A stretch of DNA of 34,667 nucleotides from Candidatus Saccharimonadota bacterium (GTDB lineage: Bacteria > Patescibacteriota > Saccharimonadia > Saccharimonadales > UBA4665), in NCBI GenBank assembly GCA_027315225.1, contig DAHUYJ010000004.1, forward strand, positions 24,580 to 59,246, in the 5' to 3' direction. The notes below the pieces were generated by a model that had not been told where the DNA came from, did not search any database, and was given only the letters and a program-made list of their open reading frames with translations. The position numbers and the translations under genes were made by a program. Shown one piece after another: positions 32,348-34,667 of this stretch (positions are counted from its first letter, which is position 1; the number at the start of each line of letters is the position of its first letter).

Positions 32348-33640
32348 CTATTTGTCCTCCAGGGCTGTCACGCCGGGCAGTTCCTTGCCGCTCATCAGGT
32401 CAAGGCTGGCGCCACCCCCGGTAGAAACATGTCCAAACCGTTCCACCAGGTTACGTGATTCCAAATATCCGGCCGTGTCGCCACCGCCGACAACGGTAAA
32501 CGGCTTATTGCCGAAGTCGCCCAGCAAAGCCTCGATAACGGTTTGGGTCCCGTGCGCGAACGGCCCGATCGGCCCCTGTAGTCCTGGCGTCTCTGTTACA
32601 CCCATAGTGCCGTTCCATACCACGGTATTTGCAAGTTGTAGCGTGCCAGCGATGAACGAAGCGCTAAGCGGACCAATGTCCAGAATCTTCTCATCACTGC
32701 CCACCTGGCCGGTTTCTGCCGGCGGCCGCTTGGGATAGTGCTCGGTGTCCGCGAGAACGTGCGACGAAAAGCCGACAATCCGCGTCGGCGCAGTCCTGTC
32801 GACTGCCTTGGCTACCACGCCGTCCTGGGGAATAACGAATGAGAAGTCTCTACTTTCCGCTTCGGCGGCCGCTTGGGCCAGAATATCCTTGGCAACAGGC
32901 ACGCCTTCGGCGTCGTACAGGCTGCTGCCGACATTAACACCTTGGGCTACTAGAAATGTGTTGGCCATGGCGCCGCCTATAACCACGCAATCGGCCATGG
33001 TAATGAACCGCCTGAGAATCTCTATTTTATCGGCGATTTTGGCGCCGCCTATAATAGCGACCAGCGGCTTTTCGGGCTGCTCCATGGCTCCGGTAATAGT
33101 GTTGAACTCTTTTTCCAGCAGCAGGCCGGCTACACTTGGCAGGTGCCTTGTGATGGCTACTGTGCTGGCATGTGCCCGGTGCACAACACCGAAACCGTCC
33201 TGCACAAAGACCCCGCCTTCTCCGGCCAGGCTGGCCAGCTCTTTGGCAAAATTGTCGTCATTGGCTTTTTCTTCCGGATGATACCGCAGGTTCTCCAGTA
33301 GCAAGATTTCCCCCTGCTGAAGCTCACCGGCGGCCTGGCGTGCCGGCTCGCCTACGCAATCGCCTGCAAACTTTATCGGTTTGTCGAGTAATCGGCCCAG
33401 CATTTCAGCTACCGGCGCCAAGCTGTCCGCGATATCTTCGGGACCGCTGGGCCTGCCGTGATGGGAACAGATAATAAGGCGAACGTCATGGTTCACGAGT
33501 TCCCGAATAGTAGTCAGGGATTGTTGTATGCGATAGTCAGAGGTAATTTTGCCATCCGAGATCGGTGCATTGTAATCAGCCCTGAGCAGGACAGTTTTGC
33601 CGTGCAGATCAATATCATGAATTGTTTTTTTATTAAGCAT
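32348..33640 (-). CDS. pgk: Phosphoglycerate kinase
   Basis: Makes ATP from 1,3-bisphosphoglycerate; 430 residues. The N-terminal substrate domain has VLLRADYNAPISDGKITSDY (the family's RVDFNVP region), ICSHHGRPSG and LLENLRYHPEEKAND. The hinge and nucleotide domain follow with VAIIGGAKIADKIEIL, VVIGGAMANTFL, WNGTMGVTETPG and TVVGGGDTAGYLE. GHVSTGGGASLDLMSGKELPG closes it. The usual AKVSDKI motif is AKIADKI. The ATG has an AAAGGGTGGG ribosome site, so unlike many neighbours it has a normal leader; a TACACT candidate -10 lies about 35 nt upstream. pyk-pgk-tpiA form a glycolytic block. Confidence 0.97.
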   Translation of the reverse strand: MLNKKTIHDIDLHGKTVLLRADYNAPISDGKITSDYRIQQSLTTIRELVNHDVRLIICSHHGRPSGPEDIADSLAPVAEMLGRLLDKPIKFAGDCVGEPARQAAGELQQGEILLLENLRYHPEEKANDDNFAKELASLAGEGGVFVQDGFGVVHRAHASTVAITRHLPSVAGLLLEKEFNTITGAMEQPEKPLVAIIGGAKIADKIEILRRFITMADCVVIGGAMANTFLVAQGVNVGSSLYDAEGVPVAKDILAQAAAEAESRDFSFVIPQDGVVAKAVDRTAPTRIVGFSSHVLADTEHYPKRPPAETGQVGSDEKILDIGPLSASFIAGTLQLANTVVWNGTMGVTETPGLQGPIGPFAHGTQTVIEALLGDFGNKPFTVVGGGDTAGYLESRNLVERFGHVSTGGGASLDLMSGKELPGVTALEDK

Positions 33641-33709
33641 CCCACCCTTTCCTGATTACCAAAATTAAAAGTGTACTGCCTTAATAGTATCATCTATGGC
33701 TTGCGGGCA

Positions 33710-34667
33710 TTAGTCCAGAGCCCGGACTTTAATGGTATCCGTGGTGCCGACTACGCCCGGATAGCGGCCGGAGGCCGTGACCACGACATCACTCTTATGC
33801 AATAGCTTGTTTTTGCGAAGCCAGTCGGTGAGTTTTTCGGCGGCCCGTGCATCCGCCGGGCGTACGTAACTCTTGGCGCCAAATACGATAGCCAGCTGCT
33901 GCGCTGTGCGGTTGTCGCTTGTAACGGCAATCAACGGTATGGCTGAGCGCCGGGCGGCTATTTGCCGGGCCGTGGCGCCGGACTTGGTCTCGGCAACGAT
34001 GGCTTTGGCCTCAATGTTCTCCGCCAGGTTCAGTATGGCGCTGCTGATGGCGCTTTGGCGGCTATGGTCGTCGTTACCCGGAAAGCTAACCTTGAGCGGC
34101 ATGTGGCCCTCGGTGTACAGGATAACGCGCTTCATGGTCGCTACAGACTCTGTCGGATAGGCTCCGCTGGCCGTCTCGTCGCTGAGCATCACGCAATCTG
34201 CGCCAACCACCACGGCAGTAGCGATATCCGAGACTTCGGCCCGCGTCGGTTCCGGCGCCTCATTCATACTGGCCAACATCTGGGTAGCAACGATGGTAGG
34301 AACGGCGTAACGCTGGCCCAGGCCGATAATCTCCCGCTGGACAATCGGCACGCTTTCGGCGCTGGTCTCCACCGCCAAGTCGCCCCGCGCGATCATGACA
34401 GCATCGCTTTCACGCATAATGGCCTCTATATTGTCCACGGCCGCCCTGGTTTCTATCTTGGCAATGACTCTTGCGGTACTGTCCATTGACCTGAGCAGTT
34501 TCTTCAGCTTTATAATGTCATCCGCAGTTTGGACAAAGCTGAGCGCCACATAATCGATGTCCTGGGACGAACCGTAAACCAGGTCGGCGCGATCCTTGGC
34601 CGTTATTATGTCGCCGCCGAAGTCGGTATCCGGCAGGTTCATGCCCTTGCGTTTAACCAGCGTGCCG
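33710..34667 (-). CDS. pyk: Pyruvate kinase (C-terminal part; N-terminus beyond the window)
   Basis: Converts phosphoenolpyruvate and ADP to pyruvate and ATP. About 319 codons are visible, from GTLVKRKGMNLPDTDF to the stop; the first third of the gene is outside. The barrel part has DIDYVALSFVQTADDI, VIAKIETRAAVDNIEAI (active-site Lys and Glu), VMIARGDLAVE and TQMLASMNEAPEPTRAEVSD. The usual RGDLGVE and MLSGETA are RGDLAVE and MLSDETA. The C-terminal allosteric-type domain is present (AIVAETKSGATARQIAARR, TSDNRTAQQLAIVFGA, VVTASGRYPGVVGTTDTIKV). It lies 69 nt before pgk. Confidence 0.96.
   Translation of the reverse strand, partial: GTLVKRKGMNLPDTDFGGDIITAKDRADLVYGSSQDIDYVALSFVQTADDIIKLKKLLRSMDSTARVIAKIETRAAVDNIEAIMRESDAVMIARGDLAVETSAESVPIVQREIIGLGQRYAVPTIVATQMLASMNEAPEPTRAEVSDIATAVVVGADCVMLSDETASGAYPTESVATMKRVILYTEGHMPLKVSFPGNDDHSRQSAISSAILNLAENIEAKAIVAETKSGATARQIAARRSAIPLIAVTSDNRTAQQLAIVFGAKSYVRPADARAAEKLTDWLRKNKLLHKSDVVVTASGRYPGVVGTTDTIKVRALD

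Overview
This 34.7 kb window is a piece of bacterial chromosome that looks like Candidatus Saccharibacteria (TM7) or a close relative in the Patescibacteria/CPR. The grounds are the gene content and the form of the proteins: a shortened AlaRS without C-Ala, a divergent ATP synthase alpha subunit, an FtsA-like plus baseplate-J-like pair, pilin-like and Rpf/G5-type wall proteins, and very tight packing. TGA is used as an ordinary stop (rsmA, atpH, atpD, ruvX), so the standard code applies rather than the recoded UGA of Gracilibacteria/SR1. The assignment to Saccharibacteria is an inference from family resemblance, not a database result.

Almost everything lies on the minus strand; only a small ORF at 285-497 and a hypothetical gene at 23828-24295 are on the plus strand. 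In transcription order (high to low coordinates): pyk (cut by the window end), pgk, tpiA and a membrane-anchored PsbP-like protein; pcrA, an Rpf-like G5/DUF348 wall protein and rsmA; a MarR regulator; tmRNA (ssrA); a pilin-like protein; an RRM RNA-binding protein divergent from the plus-strand hypothetical gene; a GH37 trehalase-like enzyme; tRNA-Val(CAC); metG, tatD and a cysteine desulfurase; an ATP synthase cluster atpF-H-A-G-D-C without subunits a and c; mnmA; alaS; a PQ-loop membrane protein; FtsA-like, baseplate-J-like, ruvX and mltG ending in an intrinsic terminator; an apparently structured leader RNA, a LysM-LysM-CHAP wall hydrolase and obg; sbcB (exonuclease I); and the first codons of uvrA at the left edge.

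Together the genes cover lower glycolysis, ATP synthase, translation (AlaRS, MetRS, MnmA, RsmA, tmRNA), repair and recombination (UvrA, PcrA, ExoI, RuvX) and wall remodelling (MltG, LysM-CHAP, Rpf-like). The cysteine desulfurase is a plausible sulfur donor for MnmA.

The most noteworthy observations are: (i) a tmRNA whose tag ends in ALV instead of ALAA and whose T-loop is non-canonical; (ii) a recurrent promoter form, often TGnTAnAnT, placed 6-9 nt before the start codon of nine or so genes, which predicts widespread leaderless mRNAs; (iii) a two-domain structured RNA candidate between mltG and the LysM-CHAP gene; (iv) a palindromic in-frame insertion in mnmA; (v) an epsilon subunit without its C-terminal inhibitory hairpin. 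No CRISPR array, insertion sequence, prophage or defence island is visible. No intergenic stretch longer than 300 bases lacks an assigned gene once the tmRNA is recognised.
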